Assembly: GCA_021292165.1 (NCBI GenBank)
Contig: CM037880.1
Location: 140,370,564-140,434,563 of the forward strand
DNA length: 64,000 nucleotides
Source of the DNA: Shinisaurus crocodilurus
Lineage: Eukaryota; Chordata; Lepidosauria; Squamata; Shinisauridae
Direction: 5' to 3'
Part shown: positions 20,381 through 31,159 of the stretch, one piece after another
Layout of the letters: the number at the start of each line of letters is the position of its first letter
How positions within the stretch are numbered: position 1 is the stretch's first letter
Made by a program: the position numbers and the translations under genes
The notes under the pieces: model-generated
Told to the model about the DNA's origin: nothing
The model's input: the letters and a program-made list of their open reading frames with translations, nothing else
Database searches by the model: none

Positions 20381-23300
20381 CCTGTTCACTGGATACCACT
20401 CTAATCTATGGCACTTGAGCACCTTTGATGGCACCCTGGGTCGTACTCTCACAGATTCTGCAATTCTGATAATATTCCTGTGAATGTTTCTGTGAGATCT
20501 AAATGTCCACTCAGCTGCTGGCTTGGCCAAGAATTGTACATACAGCACCTACTTGTATGTGTACTTCCCCATCTATCTAGAGATCTAGACCTAGAGATAC
20601 ATGCTTAGAAGCCTCTTTCAGATAACATGTGCCTAAGGCTGTACTGGAGTGAATCATGAAGCAGATTTGGGTGGGGAGGAATGCAGGGATGAATGAGGGG
20701 GAATCCACAAAATCACCTTCCCCCCTTCTATGCACAGAAGCCAAGAGCACCCGTTCCATGAAGGGTACTCTGTTCATGGGAACTCTGGATCCAACCCTTT
20801 ATAAATAAGGTTGCCATAATTGATAGATCAGTGAACTAAAGCGTTAACTAGTTAATCAGTTAAACAAATTTTAAGTGGTATGACTAATGGCACACTTGTT
20901 TATCTTCGAGAATATTTCGATCCTGGTGTGTTGGTGTAAAAGAGAATGAAAAAAGAAAATATTAAATATGGCCTTGTTGTCTACTAACAATGAAGTGGTA
21001 CCTTTCATCGATTAAATCTTGTGTTATCTCATGCTTCCATCAATATCTCAAAAAACACCTCTGTTGACATTTTGTTAAGTAAATTTATTTAAATGTAGTT
21101 AAAGAGGAAGTTATTAGTCGACTAAAATTCTTTAATTAGCTGACATAGTCCTGTAAATAATATGTAGACATGAATATGTGCATTGTGGGTTTCAGGGAAA
21201 TGCATAGTTTGAAATCATTCTAGAAGTTCTTTTTTGTGGGTAATACAAATAAATACAACAGAATGTCAGTGAGTTGCTACCCCTTTAAGAATCAGACTTA
21301 AAACTGCTGAAGTAAAACAGAGTAGAGAAAGAAGGCAAGCTGGAAGAGCAAGCTGTGAGTCTGGCTGGACTGGATAACAGCTGTGGATGAGCTTTAAGGC
21401 AAATACATTTGCTCTTTTTGTAAATCCCCTCAGGTGCTGGAAGGCAATAACAGCACCACACCAGGTGAATGGGGAGGATACAACCAATTTTTAAACTTTA
21501 AACTTCCTTCTAAAACTGAAATGTAAAATAAATTACAGAAGGTTTTACAGCAGCCAGCCACAAAATCAAACATCACTCAGCTCTACCAGCCATGACACAC
21601 ATCTGAAAGAGATGATACGGTAGGCACCAACATGTACACAAAACTTACAGTGCTCTGTCCAGTCCACTCACTCCTGAAGAGCCTGTGCACTGGCTACATT
21701 CACATTACAAGGGGAAACAGGTGCAGGAGTCATTCAAGGGTACACTCCTTACTCTCTGGTCCTGATCCAGAGATCTTTACCAACCACAGCATTCATACTG
21801 TGAAAATGTGTGCATGGTTTTTGTCTCCTCTATTGCATTCCAGAGTCTCTTTGGGCAACACCAATTATCTAGCTTTGTCCTGATATAGGATTGAGCCAAA
21901 AGGATTCCCTGATTTTAGCGAGTGTTTTAGCGGTGTAAAAAAAAAACAAAAACTCTTTTGGAAATATTTTTGGCAATGCCTTGAAATGTTCACTCATTCA
22001 TTTTTATTGCCACCTCTTGCGCTCCCACACAATTTGTTTTGTTTGTCCTGAGTGATGTCTTAGTAAGCTTAGTGTAGTGACATCCCTTTCCTTGCACGAT
22101 TCCTGACTAGATGAGAACACACCCTGAGACTAATCCTTGAAGCATTGCCCACATGCTCAACTGGGCTTCAATTGCTCTCAATGACATCATCCGCAAACCA
22201 AATCTGATTGGCTATGTAGCACCATGACATCATCACATTCACTATGCGATATCCAATGAGCAGGGCTCATCCATATGACTAATTTAAAGAGAAGAATGAA
22301 GAAGCAGAAAAATGGCACCACACCAACAATAGATAAGGGAAATAACAACATTGAATAGGACTGAAGAAGGACAAATCATCCAAGTGATTTACCGCTTTCC
22401 TGCAATTGCTCAGTATCTTCTGCCACAAAACTGGAATACAAAAATATTCAGCATAGCCCTGATCTCATCCTTGACACTGCCATCTTTTGTGCCCCATCAA
22501 GTGAAGTACACACACAGACACAAGTGTTTATGAAGCTACCTGCTGACACAACATGGGTGGAACACTATGTCATGCACAACACGGCAACCAGTGATATGGA
22601 GCAGTCATGAGAAAATGAGCAATAAGGTAACATCACAGTGTGGGCTATCTGATATTACACTTCACAAGAGAGAGGGGGGAACTTGCCATGGGGGTGCCAA
22701 TTTTTGGCAGCATTCCTATGTCATGGATAATGCACAGTTCACCCTTTGGGAAGGACATGCTGGGGCATACCTTATTCTTTAAATTGTATCCCCTTTCCTA
22801 AGTCCAAGGTATCTTGCCATAGAAATGGGGCAATAGAGAGGACGCAAATTGTTTTACAAAAGTTGAAACATTTAGGTAGTTAACTCCTCTTTATGGATAA
22901 CCATCTTGAAAGGCAGCCAAAATAGCACAGATCCATTATTTAAATTCCTGGATGTTTTAATGCTGCAAATGCAATAATATAATCCAAACCAATTAGTCAT
23001 TTCGGAAAGCGCTAGATATTAACGCATCCCTTATCTTGGAATGTGTCATTTCCATTATTCAGTTTAATGAAACACAAATTCATCAGGGCAGTAACATTCA
23101 TGGGGGGGAAAATACATATTTACAAGGGAAAATGGAAATTGCTAATGTGATGATTAAGTTATTTGAGCAGTAATTATGTCGCTAAAGGGACCTGATTTCC
23201 ATAATGTGCTTCCAATGCACCAGTGGTCCCCCACAGGTCTTTTATATGGTACCCATTAAGGTAGTAGTTCCATATTTAACAGGGGGGGAAATGAGATGTG

Positions 23301-24552
23301 GGCGGTGTTAATGCATATAGTATTTTCTTTGTCTCTTCCAATATTTTTGATGTTGTCCCCTGCCCGCCCCAAGAAAAAATTTGGAAAGATACAACATGGT
23401 ACAATTTCATTTATCCAAAGGATTTGAACTGTGAATGTACATTTCTTCCAAGCAATTCAAGAAAGCAAAGAGAAGTTTAAGGAGAGGACTCCAGTGTTTG
23501 TCCATCCTTGCCTGAAGTAGAGATGGGCCTCCCTCTTCGATCTTGGACTCAACGGAAGGAACCAAAGGAGCCCAACAGGAGGAGAAACTAGCAGTCCAGT
23601 GCCAGAAAAAACTGGAGAGTCAGGGAAAACACCAAGCATAGAGGGCTGTAAGCCAATTGAGAAGGTTAAAATGTTTTCTGTTGTTCATTTCCTCTGTTCC
23701 TGCAAGAAAGAAAAGAGAAGGGCAGCACAAAAGTACAAGAAATAAAAAGGCAGGGTAGCCTCAAACAGGTACTGAAAATAGGATTTATTCTTGAAGGTCC
23801 AAACCCATAGAAGTCAAACATATTTTGATGTAAGCCTGACGTAAGTTTTGGGGGAGAATTATTTTCATATTTTTCACTTTTAGGAAAGTTTTATGCCAGA
23901 TCCTGTTTTTATGAGAAACATTTTTCTAAAAGGCAAGATATCAAGGGACAGCTTTCGTGGAAGCCTCGCCAGAGAACACATCGAGATCTCTCCTCCTCTG
24001 ATTTTACTAGACCTTCAAGAATAGATTGTCATTCTTCCTTTAAAATATCCATATTCCACATTTCTGCCTGACAACAGGCGGCTTACAATAAAAGAAAACG
24101 AACATGCAACAAACATGAGATTTTGTTAAAGAAGGCAGTGGTGATGGGGAAAGGTTCTGCATCCCAGCTGCTTTCATTTAAAGCAGAGGTTTTGAACTTC
24201 AGGGCCTTGGGTCAAATCCAGCCCTCCAGGGTTCACCAGAACCCCCTTCCCTGGCCTCACCACCTTTCCCTGACCACCACGGGTGGTTTCTCAGCTTTTG
24301 CACAGCTTTCCCCCCGTTACTGGCAGGAAGAGCTTCAAGCTAAAATATGCTGTTATTTTTGGTATGTTGACCCCGCCCTTTTTGCCTTTGCCCCACCCCT
24401 TTGGCTTAGGCCTACCACTGGAATGCAGTCCCCAAGGGCTTCTCTGAAATGTAATTTAGCGCCCCGGACTGAAAGAGGCCCAACAGCCCTGTTTTAATTA
24501 TTCCACAGTGGCCACATGAAAACATAGGAGTCCCCACGTGCTTGTGCTCACA

Positions 24553-24553
<1 letters not shown>
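20381..24553. other. Longest stretch without recognised repeats
   Basis: Apart from short homopolymers I recognise no transposon, domain-bearing frame or splice-consistent exon. 22,850-23,250 is AT-rich and of mixed composition, as conserved noncoding DNA can be, but only alignment with other reptiles could show that. Confidence 0.4.
22180..22290 (+). promoter_or_regulatory. Cluster of CRE/AP-1-like and CCAAT motifs (candidate)
   Basis: Two copies of ATGACATCATC (22,181 and 22,224), a reversed CCAAT box CTGATTGGCT (22,204), a forward ATCCAATGAG (22,251) and AATTTAAAGAG (about 22,281) fall within 110 bp. This density resembles a proximal promoter or an LTR promoter, but no transcript is visible downstream. 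Individual motifs are common by chance. Confidence 0.2.
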
Positions 24554-24619
<66 letters not shown>

Positions 24620-24620
24620 A
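24554..24620. repeat. (CT)n(CA)n compound microsatellite
   Basis: About 20 CT units followed by about 13 CA units. Confidence 0.95.
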
Positions 24621-24973
24621 ATTTTATCCTTGGGACCAGAGCATCTCCTCTTGGACCGCTGGATAGTCTGTGGCCTGTGGCTCCTGGCTCTTCTCAGCTG
24701 CAATGGTGACTGAAGCAGTGGCAGGGTAAGGTGGGGAAATTAGAATGTGTCCTCTCCTCGGGATTTAGATTTTAGCAGCAACTTGCCTCTTTTGTTCTTT
24801 CTTCTCATATCACAAAATGTCCCCAGTCTTCCAAGATGCATAGAAACCTTTTCAAAATTGTGTATATTTTTTCCTAAATATACACAATCTCATTTGTTTT
24901 CATTTCTGCTACAATGTTTTTGTCTTACTAGCAAGAGACCAAAGCAAACAAGTCTTTGATTTCATTTATTATT
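24621..24973. other. No recognised feature
   Basis: Nothing identifiable. Confidence 0.4.

Positions 24974-25005
<32 letters not shown>
24974..25005. repeat. (ATC)n microsatellite
   Basis: About ten ATC units. Confidence 0.95.
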
Positions 25006-25525
25006 GTATCATCAATGTGTTCTGTTTTACTCATAACACAAAAACCACGTTCAGATGTTCAAAAACTGTATCCATTGATCATGATACATCCTGACCATGC
25101 AGGGTTCTTGATCATGGGAAGGACTGTAACCACATTCAGCTGAATGTGGTTACAATCTCTCTTCACCTTCCTGCTTAATGTGGAATGGTGGAGGTGGATG
25201 AGTGAGGTGGCCTATGTTTCCCCACAACCCTTCCAAAGATACAATTTATGAATGCCTAATCAGGGCTATAAGCTACCTTCAAATGCCTGGAACTCCACCC
25301 AAATTACTTATGCAGTGCAACACCTCTTTCCCTGCCCCCTTCAAATCACCTTCAAAATTATATCTTTTCCATAAAGGCTTTTCCTTAACCCCTTAGTCGT
25401 CATCCCAGTTGTGGGGTGGGGGGGTGGGGAACTGACTTTGCTTTGCTCACATTGCAATAAAACTGAAAAGATTTTGTTCAGCAAGATTTGGGGAAGGAAG
25501 GGCAACAGTGGTGAAAGGCAGCTTC
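25006..25525. other. No recognised feature
   Basis: Short inverted CCACATTCAGCTGAATGTGG at about 25,131-25,150 is the only structure. Confidence 0.4.
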
Positions 25526-25616
25526 TATTTATTTCATTTATTATATTTATACCCCGCCTTTTTTCCTGAAAGGAACCCAAGGCGGCTTACATAATCCTCC
25601 TCCTCCTCTCCATTTT

Positions 25617-25627
25617 ACCCTCACAAC
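25617..25627. repeat. Left 11-bp target duplication of LINE copy C
   Basis: ACCCTCACAAC, repeated exactly at 26,912-26,922; it is SINE sequence duplicated by LINE insertion. Confidence 0.88.
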
Positions 25628-26911
25628 GGTTTTGGACAACAACGGCTCTCATGGTGCTCCATTTAAAGTGGGATCAGGTGTTAAACAGGGATGTGTTATC
25701 GCCCCAACATTATTTGCTATTTTCATCGCCATGATTTTACATCTTGCTGAGGGGAAACTTCCCACTGGTGTGGGAATTATATATCAAACTGATGGAAAGC
25801 TTTTTAATCTCAGCAGGCTGAAAGCAAAAAGTAAGGTAATTACAACCTCCATTGTGGAACTTCAGTATGCTGATGATAATGTGGTCTCCGCACATTCAGA
25901 GGATGATCTCCAAACTATCCTAAATGCTTTTGCAGAAGCATACGGAAAACTTGGTCTCTCACTTAACATCAAAAAAACCAAAATGCTTCATCAGCAAGTG
26001 AAAGCTAACCCTTTGGTGATGCGATGCCATCTATCCAGCTTGGCGGGACAATACTGGAAAATGTCAATCATTTTCTCTATCTTGGCAGCTATCTTTCTGT
26101 TACAGCTAACATCGACAGTGAAATCCAGCATCGTTTGAGCTCCACAAGTGCTGCGTTTTCAAAAATGAAACACAGAGTGTTCGAGGATCGGGATATTTGT
26201 AAGAAGACCAAAACACTGGTGTTTATGAAGCCATTGTATTGCCAACTTTATTGTATGCCTGCGAAACATGGACTATCTATAAACGTCACTTCCACCTCCT
26301 TGAAAGATTTCATCAACGTTGCCTCCGGAAAATCCTGCAAATTACTTGGGAAGATAGGCGAACAAATGTCAGTGTACTGGAAGAAGCAAAGACTACTAGC
26401 GTTGAAAAAATGATCCTTCAACGCCAACTTCAGTGGACCGGTCATGTTGTTTGAATGCCTGACTGCCGTCTCCCAAAGCAGTTATTTTATTCTCAACTCA
26501 AGGATGGAAAGCGGAATTTCGGTGGTCAATATAAGAGGTTTAAAGATGTCCATAAGGCTAATCTTTAAAAAAAATGCAATATAAACATCGAAAACTGGGA
26601 AGCTCTGGCCCATGAACGATCTAAATGGAGGTTGGCCTTTCACAAAGGTTCCATGGACTTTGAAGAAGCCCGAGTGCAAGGTGAAAGGGAGAAACGTGCT
26701 AAGCGAAAAGCACGTCAAACAAATCCTTTACAGGACCATCTTCCATCTGGTAACCTGTGTCCTCACTGTGGGAAGCTGTGTGGATCTAGAATTGGCCTCC
26801 ACAGTCACTTACGGACCCATTGCTAGAGTCTACACAATCTTCTTTAGAATTTCCTCCTTTTATCCTGGAAGACAATCTTAATCGGTTACGAGTGATCGCC
26901 TGATGATGATG
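25628..26911 (+). mobile_element. Zinc-finger-tailed LINE, copy C with target duplication
   Basis: 5'-truncated copy of the LINE described at 31,160. It begins inside RT domain 5 (VKQGCVIAPTLFAIF), carries the RT catalytic box QYADDNVVS near 25,863, then LYACETWTIYKRH and FHQRCLRKILQITWEDRRTN, and ends with the CPHCGKLCGSRIGLHSHLRTH zinc-finger-like motif. The 3' end GAGTGATCGCCTGATGATG has a TGATG tail. Frame breaks include a 5-nt duplication near 26,018 (GATGCGATGCC) and extra bases near 26,218. Exact 11-bp flanking duplications show target-primed insertion into the SINE. Confidence 0.92.
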
Positions 26912-27020
26912 ACCCTCACAACAACCCTGTGAGGTAGGTTAGGCTGAGAGTCAGTGACTGGCCCAAAGTCACCCAGTGAGTTTCATGGCCGAGTGGGGAT
27001 TTGAACCCGGATCTCCCGAG

Positions 27021-27560
27021 CTGGTTAGGCCTCATCTTGAGTACTGCGTCCAATTCTGGGCACCTCACTTTAAGCAGGACATAGACAAACTGGAGAGGGT
27101 TCAGAAGGAGGGCAACAAGGATGATAAAGGGACTGGAAACAAGGCCCTATGAGGAGAGACTGAAAGAACTGGGCATGTTTAGCCTTTAGAAGAGGAGACT
27201 GAGGGGAGATATGATCACACTCTTCCAGTATTTGAAGGGATGTCACACAGAGGAGGGCCAGGATCTCTTCTCGATCATCCCAATTTGCAGGACACGGAAT
27301 AATGGGCTCAAGTTATAGGAACCTAGATTCCACCTAAACATCAGAAAAAATTTCCTGACTGTCAGAGCAATAAGACAATGGAATCAACTACCTAGGGAGG
27401 TGGTGGTCTCTCCCACACTGGGGGCATTCAAGGTGCAGCTGGACAGCCATCTGTCAGGGATGCTTTGACCTGGATTCCTGCACTGAGCAGGGGGTTGGAC
27501 TCGATGATGGCCTTGTAGGCCCCTTCCAACTCTACTTTTCTATGATTCTATGATTCTATG
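27021..27560 (+). mobile_element. CR1 3' end, inserted in SINE
   Basis: Encodes the CR1 ORF2 C-terminus: [40 protein letters not shown] and RQWNQLPREVV with scattered stops, followed by GAGCAGGGGGTTGGACTCGA and CCTTCCAACTCTAC and a terminal array of ATTCTATG, the CR1 signature end. The SINE resumes directly after it. The flanks share only AG, in line with the short or absent target duplications usual for CR1. Confidence 0.9.
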
Positions 27561-27598
27561 AGTCCCAGTCCAACACTCTAACCACTATGCCACACTGG

Positions 27599-28097
27599 CT
27601 ATCTAGTCTAGTCTATAGTTGTTGTAGCTATGATAGATTGCCTTTGGTTGGAAAAGGACAAAGGGGGATACGCAGAACAGCAGATATGCTACCAGACACT
27701 TGAGGGTGTTAGCATTTCATACATGTCAACTGTATCTTGGAATGTGTCCAGAGTTATATATCAAATTCTATATCATCTTTAAGATGTAACAGCAGTAAAC
27801 TTTACTACACTGTGTTGAAAGGCATGCTCAACTCATGAATTTTTAAGATCCTGATTTAAATGCAGGGTATTCCATAAAAATGCCACTATAAATAACCCTT
27901 TGAAATGTTAAGTTCTGTCTGCAATACAGGATCTTTCCTAGGCAGGCTCTGTGCAATCTGTGTCTGAAGCCCTCTCTGCTTTCATTCTATGATGTGTGAT
28001 TTTTCCTCATAAAACTCGTAAATTCTAAGGGGGGTGGGGACAAAACAACCCCTCCACACATTTTTTCACCTTTAAACCAGCACAATTTAGGTCATGG
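27599..28097. other. No recognised feature
   Basis: Nothing identifiable. Confidence 0.4.
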
Positions 28098-28215
28098 TGA
28101 GGAACCTGTAGCCTGTTGTTGGACTAAAACTCCCATGATCCCTGACCATCGGTCATGCTGACCGGAGCTGGTGGGAGTTAAAGTCCAACAACATCTGGAG
28201 CTCCACAGGTTCCAT
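28098..28215. mobile_element. Hairpin MITE, GGAACCTGTAG variant
   Basis: GGAACCTGTAGCCTGTTGTT against CTCCACAGGTTCC, and GGACTAAAACTCCCATGA against GGTGGGAGTTAAAGTCCAAC. Related in layout to the 12,845 family but with other termini; no target duplication seen. Confidence 0.6.
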
Positions 28216-28936
28216 ACTCCTCATTTATGTCTTTATTGTATCAGGCATGAATTGTCCCTTTTGCAAACTGTTGCAGTGTCATAATATTTTTAATTAGTGA
28301 GCAATATGCAATTATAGACTGCTGCCCTGTGTGGTGGGACCCTGCCAATCTGTCGCTTATTAGACCACATTGGCCAAACTTGGTTCCATTTGGAATCCTG
28401 ACTCAGTCTTCATCTTGGAGCGCATTAGTACTTGGGATTTAGATGCTGCTGCTCTGACTTGTTCCCCCCAGAAGTATTATCTGGTGCCCTAAACATGGTC
28501 CCTTCCAGCAGAAAAGCATTAAAACCCTCTGAACTCCTTAAGCAGCTACCTCCTTAAATTATGCTCATCTCAAGATTCAAAGCCTTCTCAAACTGTTCTA
28601 CCATTCTCAGCTGAATCAATCAGCACAGGGTGACTGTTCATTTGAGATGTAATGGTAAACAAGGTTTTGCTCTCTACATGCAGTTATCAGGAACAATAAT
28701 CAAGATTACTTCATGCAAAACTGTATTTCATTTGTGCCTAGATCCTGGAAATTTAGTTTATTTCCATATCACAAAGTCTTCTCCTCCTGTGGTCAGCTCT
28801 GCCCCTGAACTGAAATTGCTCCCTGCTTCATCTACCTGGGATCCTGATTCCCAATTAACCCCTTCCTGTGGAGTATTATTTTCTGACAGCAACACCATGT
28901 GATTGGATTTTAAGGTTTATATAAGGTAGCAAACCC
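28216..28936. other. No recognised feature
   Basis: Nothing identifiable; the 90-codon frame at 28,630-28,902 has no recognisable domain. Confidence 0.4.
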
Positions 28937-29045
28937 ATGTCCTGCTTTTGGACTTCTCATAGGCACGTGCTTGCCCACTGTGGGGAACAGGATAGTAGAC
29001 TAGATAGGCCTTTTGTCTGATCCAGCAGGGATCTCTTTATGTTTT
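28937..29045 (+). mobile_element. CR1 3' end fragment
   Basis: CATGTCCTGCTTTTGGACTTC, ACTAGATAGGCCTTTTGTCTGA, TCCAGCAGGGATCTCTTTATG in CR1 3' order, as at 3650-3780. Confidence 0.7.
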
Positions 29046-29321
29046 AACCATTGTATTGTTCTGCAGAGCCTATCTAAAGCTAAAAATTACATTTATTGCA
29101 TTAACCAAAAGTTATCAAATCTAAAGTATCTCCAATCAGCAGAACAGCAACGCTCTATGGTAACACTACAAAGCTCTCTGGAAACCTATTTATAAAATAA
29201 TGAGAACTTTCAGATCATTACACTTAAATTCCTCCTTTTTGTGTGCTAATATTTTCTGGACACAATATCTGGATTAAGTAGACTGCAATATGCTTCTTCC
29301 ATACACCTGTAAGGTTGGTTC

Positions 29322-29379
29322 TTTTTTCTTTTCTTTTCTTTCTTTCTTTCTTTCTTTCTTCCTTCCTTTCTTTTTTTTT
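29322..29379. repeat. (CTTT)n microsatellite
   Basis: Interrupted CTTT/CCTT tract ending in a T run. Confidence 0.9.
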
Positions 29380-29410
29380 ACTGGCTCTGCCCCTGTGCCT
29401 TTAGCAGTAA

Positions 29411-30775
29411 AATCATAGAACCAGAGTTGGAAGGGGCCATTAGGCCATAAAGTCCAACCACCTACTCAGTGCAGGAATCCAGTTTCAAGCATCCCTGACA
29501 GATGGCTGTCCAGTCTCTGCTTGAATACCTCCGGCGACAGAGAGCCCACCACCTCCCTAGGAAGTTGGTTCCATTGTCTGACTACTCTGATCATTAGGAG
29601 GTTTTTCCTGATGTTCCAACAAAATCTGCTTTCCTGTAACCTAAGCATATTATTTCATGTCCGACAGTCTTGGATGATAAGTTGTGGCCCTCTGCTGAGG
29701 GACAACCCTTTCGGTACTTGAAAAGTGCTATCATATCCCCGCTCAGGACCAAACTAAATGCTCTGCTAATCTTTAGTGTATGTGTGCACACTCAGGCCCC
29801 ATTCTGATTGGGACCGTGGTGATTCAGGAAGCAGGGATTTAAGCTTCCTCCCTCCCATTATCAGCCCCAAATTCCACCCCACTCCCCACTGCAGGGTTAA
29901 AAAAAAGAAAAACAGTCTCCATCTGAATCAATTGAGACGTTTCCCCGCCCCCTTTTTTTAACCCCCCAACAGGGAGATGGAATTTCAGGCTCAAAAGAGG
30001 AGGGGAGCTTAAATCACCCCTCCTGAATCATCATGGTCCCAATCTGAATTGGGCCGGTGCAGGCTGACAGTGCTAGGGATGTCGGAGAAATCCGCAACAG
30101 ATTCAAATGAGTTTGGATTTCTGTGAATCTGACCTGTAGATCCCATGGTAGACTAGTTTTGTTTGTTTGCTTTTGAGACATGCGGATTCCACAGACTTGT
30201 GAACTGCTTTTTTTTTTTTTTTACATTTGAGGGGGATTTGCTCAAATTCACACTTGTGTCAATGCACATTGGCACCAATGAACATTTGCGCAAGTTGAAC
30301 AAAATCCTCGTACATCCCTAAAATTTAAGAAATCTGATGCTGTCAATGAGCAGACTACGGGATGAAAGACACCCGACGATCCATGAAACACAGACGGAAC
30401 AGATTTAACAAAATCCAGACATTCCTGCATGAAAGTAAGTAAGCCAATCACACGTAGCTCTGCTGTGTGTCATCATTAGCAGAATGTTTTGTTTGGCCCT
30501 CAGTCTTCTCTTCTCAAGGCTAACATACCCAGTTCTTTCGATCTTTCCTCATAGGACTTGGTTTCTAGTCCCCTGATCATCTTTGTTGCCCTTCTCTGAA
30601 CTCATTCCAGTTCATCTGGATCCTTCTTAAAGGGTGGTACTGGACACCAGAACTGGACACAGTATTTGAGGTGAGGTGTGACCAGTGCAGAGTACAGTGG
30701 AACAATTACTTCTCCTTGATTCAAAAATGTCGCTTGTGGTTCCAATGACATTATCAGCCCACACTGAGGTATATC
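29411..30775 (-). mobile_element. CR1 fragment split by a TIR element
   Basis: Minus-strand CR1: AATCATAGAACCAGAGTTGG, GGCTGTCCAGTCTCTGCTTG, and on the minus strand IRVVRQWNQLPREVVGS. It breaks at about 29,745 (CCCGCTCA) and resumes at 30,499 (CTCAGTCTTCTCTTCTC) in the same register, then runs to about 30,775. The gap is filled by the 753-bp element listed next. Confidence 0.82.
29746..30498. mobile_element. Noncoding TIR element, GG(A)CCAAAC termini
   Basis: Left end GGACCAAACTAAATGCTCTG and right end, reversed, GGCCAAACAAAACATTCTGC agree over about 25 bp (with CTAAT continuing on both sides). It is flanked by CTCA at 29,742-29,745 and 30,499-30,502, and CR1 continues across it. A second inverted pair lies inside at 29,795-30,055 (CATTCTGATTGGGACC and GGTCCCAATCTGAATTG). 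No coding capacity. The 3-4 bp duplication would suit Harbinger-like elements, but the class is not settled. Confidence 0.7.
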
Positions 30776-30780
30776 TAACC

Positions 30781-30921
30781 CAGCCTTCCCAACCCCCATG
30801 CCCTCCAGCCATGTTGGATTACAATTCCGAGCATGCCCCAGCCAACATGGCTGGGGCAGGGCAGGGCATGCTGGGTGTTGTAGTCCAACACATCTGGAGG
30901 ACACCAGGTTAGAGAAGGCTG
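30781..30921. mobile_element. Hairpin MITE, CAGCCTTCCC family, copy 2
   Basis: Starts CAGCCTTCCCAACCCC and ends GGTTAGAGAAGGCTG; arms pair through GCCATGTTGGATTACAA and TTGTAGTCCAACACATCTGG. Flanks ATCTAACC and ATCTAGCC match at 7 of 8. Confidence 0.85.
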
Positions 30922-31159
30922 ATCTAGCCTCTCAGCAGGCATGGCACCTGTACCCTGAAGCACTAAGTGATGCCATCCCATAATAACAACACTCCCCAGC
31001 TACTATTTAGTGATGGCAGCCAAGTCATGTTATTTATTTATTTAATATATTTATTCACCGCCCATCAGCCAGAAGGCTCCCTGGGAGGTTTACAAAACAA
31101 AACAACAAATAAAAGCAGTCATCCTAAAACAAAAGCATCAACAATTACGTAAACATACA

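Larger units (their letters stand above)
25526..27598 (-). mobile_element. Sauria-type SINE split by two LINE insertions
   Basis: Three pieces make one SINE like that at 2701: tail and body at 25,526-25,627 (ACCCCGCCTTTTTTCC through CCTCACAAC), middle at 26,912-27,020 (CCCTGTGAGGTAGGTTAGG through GATCTCCCGAG), and the tRNA-like head at 27,561-27,598 (AGTCCCAGTCCAACACTC to CCACACTGG). Between them lie a zinc-finger LINE and a CR1. The SINE is thus older than both. Confidence 0.88.

Noticed and set aside
24123..24497. 124-codon open frame next to a CT/CA microsatellite
   Set aside because: No domain; low-complexity Pro/Ala/Leu content from C-rich sequence.
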